Below are positions 12,839-13,303 of a stretch of DNA of 13,303 bases, piece by piece. Position numbers and translations under genes: made by a program. The notes below the pieces were generated by a model. The model saw nothing but the letters and a program-made list of their open reading frames with translations. It was not told where the DNA came from and made no database searches. Position 1 is the first letter of the stretch, and every line of letters starts with the position of its first letter. Origin of the DNA: Candidatus Altimarinota bacterium (lineage in GTDB: Bacteria; Patescibacteriota; Gracilibacteria; UBA4473); NCBI GenBank assembly GCA_905478675.1, contig CAJQJI010000055.1, positions 1-13,303 on the forward strand, given 5' to 3'.

Positions 12839-13303
12839 AAAAATAGGCGGAACCAGACTTTCATCAAACCGTTCTTTAAGGGGGTTTACTTTATTGGAAA
12901 CCCTTATAGCTACAGGGATTGCCTCTGTGATAATTACTTCAGCTTTGAGTGTGGTGGCTTCTATTTATTTTAGCCAAAAAAAAGTGCAGTTCTCGCATGA
13001 TTTTTTTGCTGAGAGTCGCTTTTTAATGGAACGGATTACGCAAGTGGCTCGGAATAATACGATTGATTATGATCGGTATTTTGTAGAGATGGGGCCTCCC
13101 TCGACAGAGTGCCCGACGTTTGTGGCGGATCGTGTGCCTGGAGGGGCTGGGTTTGATAATAATAGAGAAAATAGAGCGACACTAGGCTACTCAACCATTT
13201 TTTATTGGGATACAAATGGAGACGGGGTACCTGATCGGAACTTAGGAGGGCGAAACTTGGCAGGGAATGCTAATGACCCTTGTACCAAGGCCATGGATTC
13301 TGC
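12828..13303 (+). CDS. Third pseudopilin (PulJ/GspJ-like), 3' end cut by window edge
   Basis: Partial gene, 158 codons visible from the ATG at 12828, which overlaps the end of the preceding pilin by 11 bases in another frame. The prepilin signal is SLRG followed by FTLLETLIATGIASVIITSAL: Gly19-Phe20 cleavage, +5 Glu24, and one membrane helix (~20-48). The next part, SRFLMERITQVARNN, is typical of GspJ/PilW-class minor pseudopilins, which form part of the initiating tip complex. WDTNGDGVPD (127-136) carries the DxNxDGxxD calcium-binding-loop pattern at 128-136. Two cysteines are visible (95, 152). The stop lies beyond the window. Gene order (GspH-like, GspI-like, GspJ-like) matches the usual minor-pseudopilin order, which supports the assignments. 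Confidence 0.85.
   Translation, partial: MNIKKIGGTRLSSNRSLRGFTLLETLIATGIASVIITSALSVVASIYFSQKKVQFSHDFFAESRFLMERITQVARNNTIDYDRYFVEMGPPSTECPTFVADRVPGGAGFDNNRENRATLGYSTIFYWDTNGDGVPDRNLGGRNLAGNANDPCTKAMDS

Noticed and set aside
1..13303. CRISPR array, insertion sequence, rRNA or phage genes
   Set aside because: No direct-repeat array, transposase, terminal inverted repeats or rRNA-like stretch was seen on either strand.

Overview
This window most likely comes from a member of the Candidate Phyla Radiation (Patescibacteria) using the standard bacterial code: TGA acts as a real stop in two ATGA gene overlaps, which argues against the TGA-as-glycine lineages. The inference rests on several signs. 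Genes are short, tightly packed and mostly lack Shine-Dalgarno sequences. Several -10 boxes lie so close to start codons that the mRNAs would be leaderless. The pseudopilins have the '+1 Asp' and 'AREGVEAVRNIRD' look common in this group. No exact taxon can be given from the sequence alone.

Layout. Minus strand, positions 1-1866: a translationally coupled trio in transcription order, a ProXp-ala/YbaK-type editing deacylase, a stand-alone histidine phosphatase and threonine dehydratase (ilvA, cut by the left edge). Positions 1930-5988: ileS followed by a small VOC/glyoxalase-fold gene. The encoded isoleucyl-tRNA synthetase carries a complete histidine-phosphatase domain of about 175 residues inserted at the front of its anticodon-binding region. 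Its leader (5989-6199) ends in a textbook T-box antiterminator with a UGGUACC bulge, competing with a terminator whose U-run touches the ileS ATG. Positions 6241-7979: a MgtC/DUF4010 membrane protein and an overlapping GNAT acetyltransferase, read from a leaderless promoter. Positions 8077-8859: a slipin (SPFH) gene with its own promoter and terminator. Positions 8922-9581: two unknown small genes. Positions 9618-11421: lepA (EF-4), split by a frameshift near its C-terminus.

Plus strand, 11468-13303: three consecutive pseudopilin genes of a type IV pilus or type II secretion-like system, the last cut by the right edge. They diverge from lepA at a compact inverted repeat in which each promoter's -35 region coincides with the other's -10.

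The unifying theme of the left half is isoleucine and aminoacyl-tRNA handling: a T-box sensing (by inference) uncharged tRNA-Ile, an IleRS with a built-in phosphatase, a tRNA-editing enzyme, a second phosphatase resembling the IleRS insert, and IlvA, the first committed enzyme of isoleucine synthesis. The most unusual items are the IleRS-phosphatase chimera and its T-box leader.
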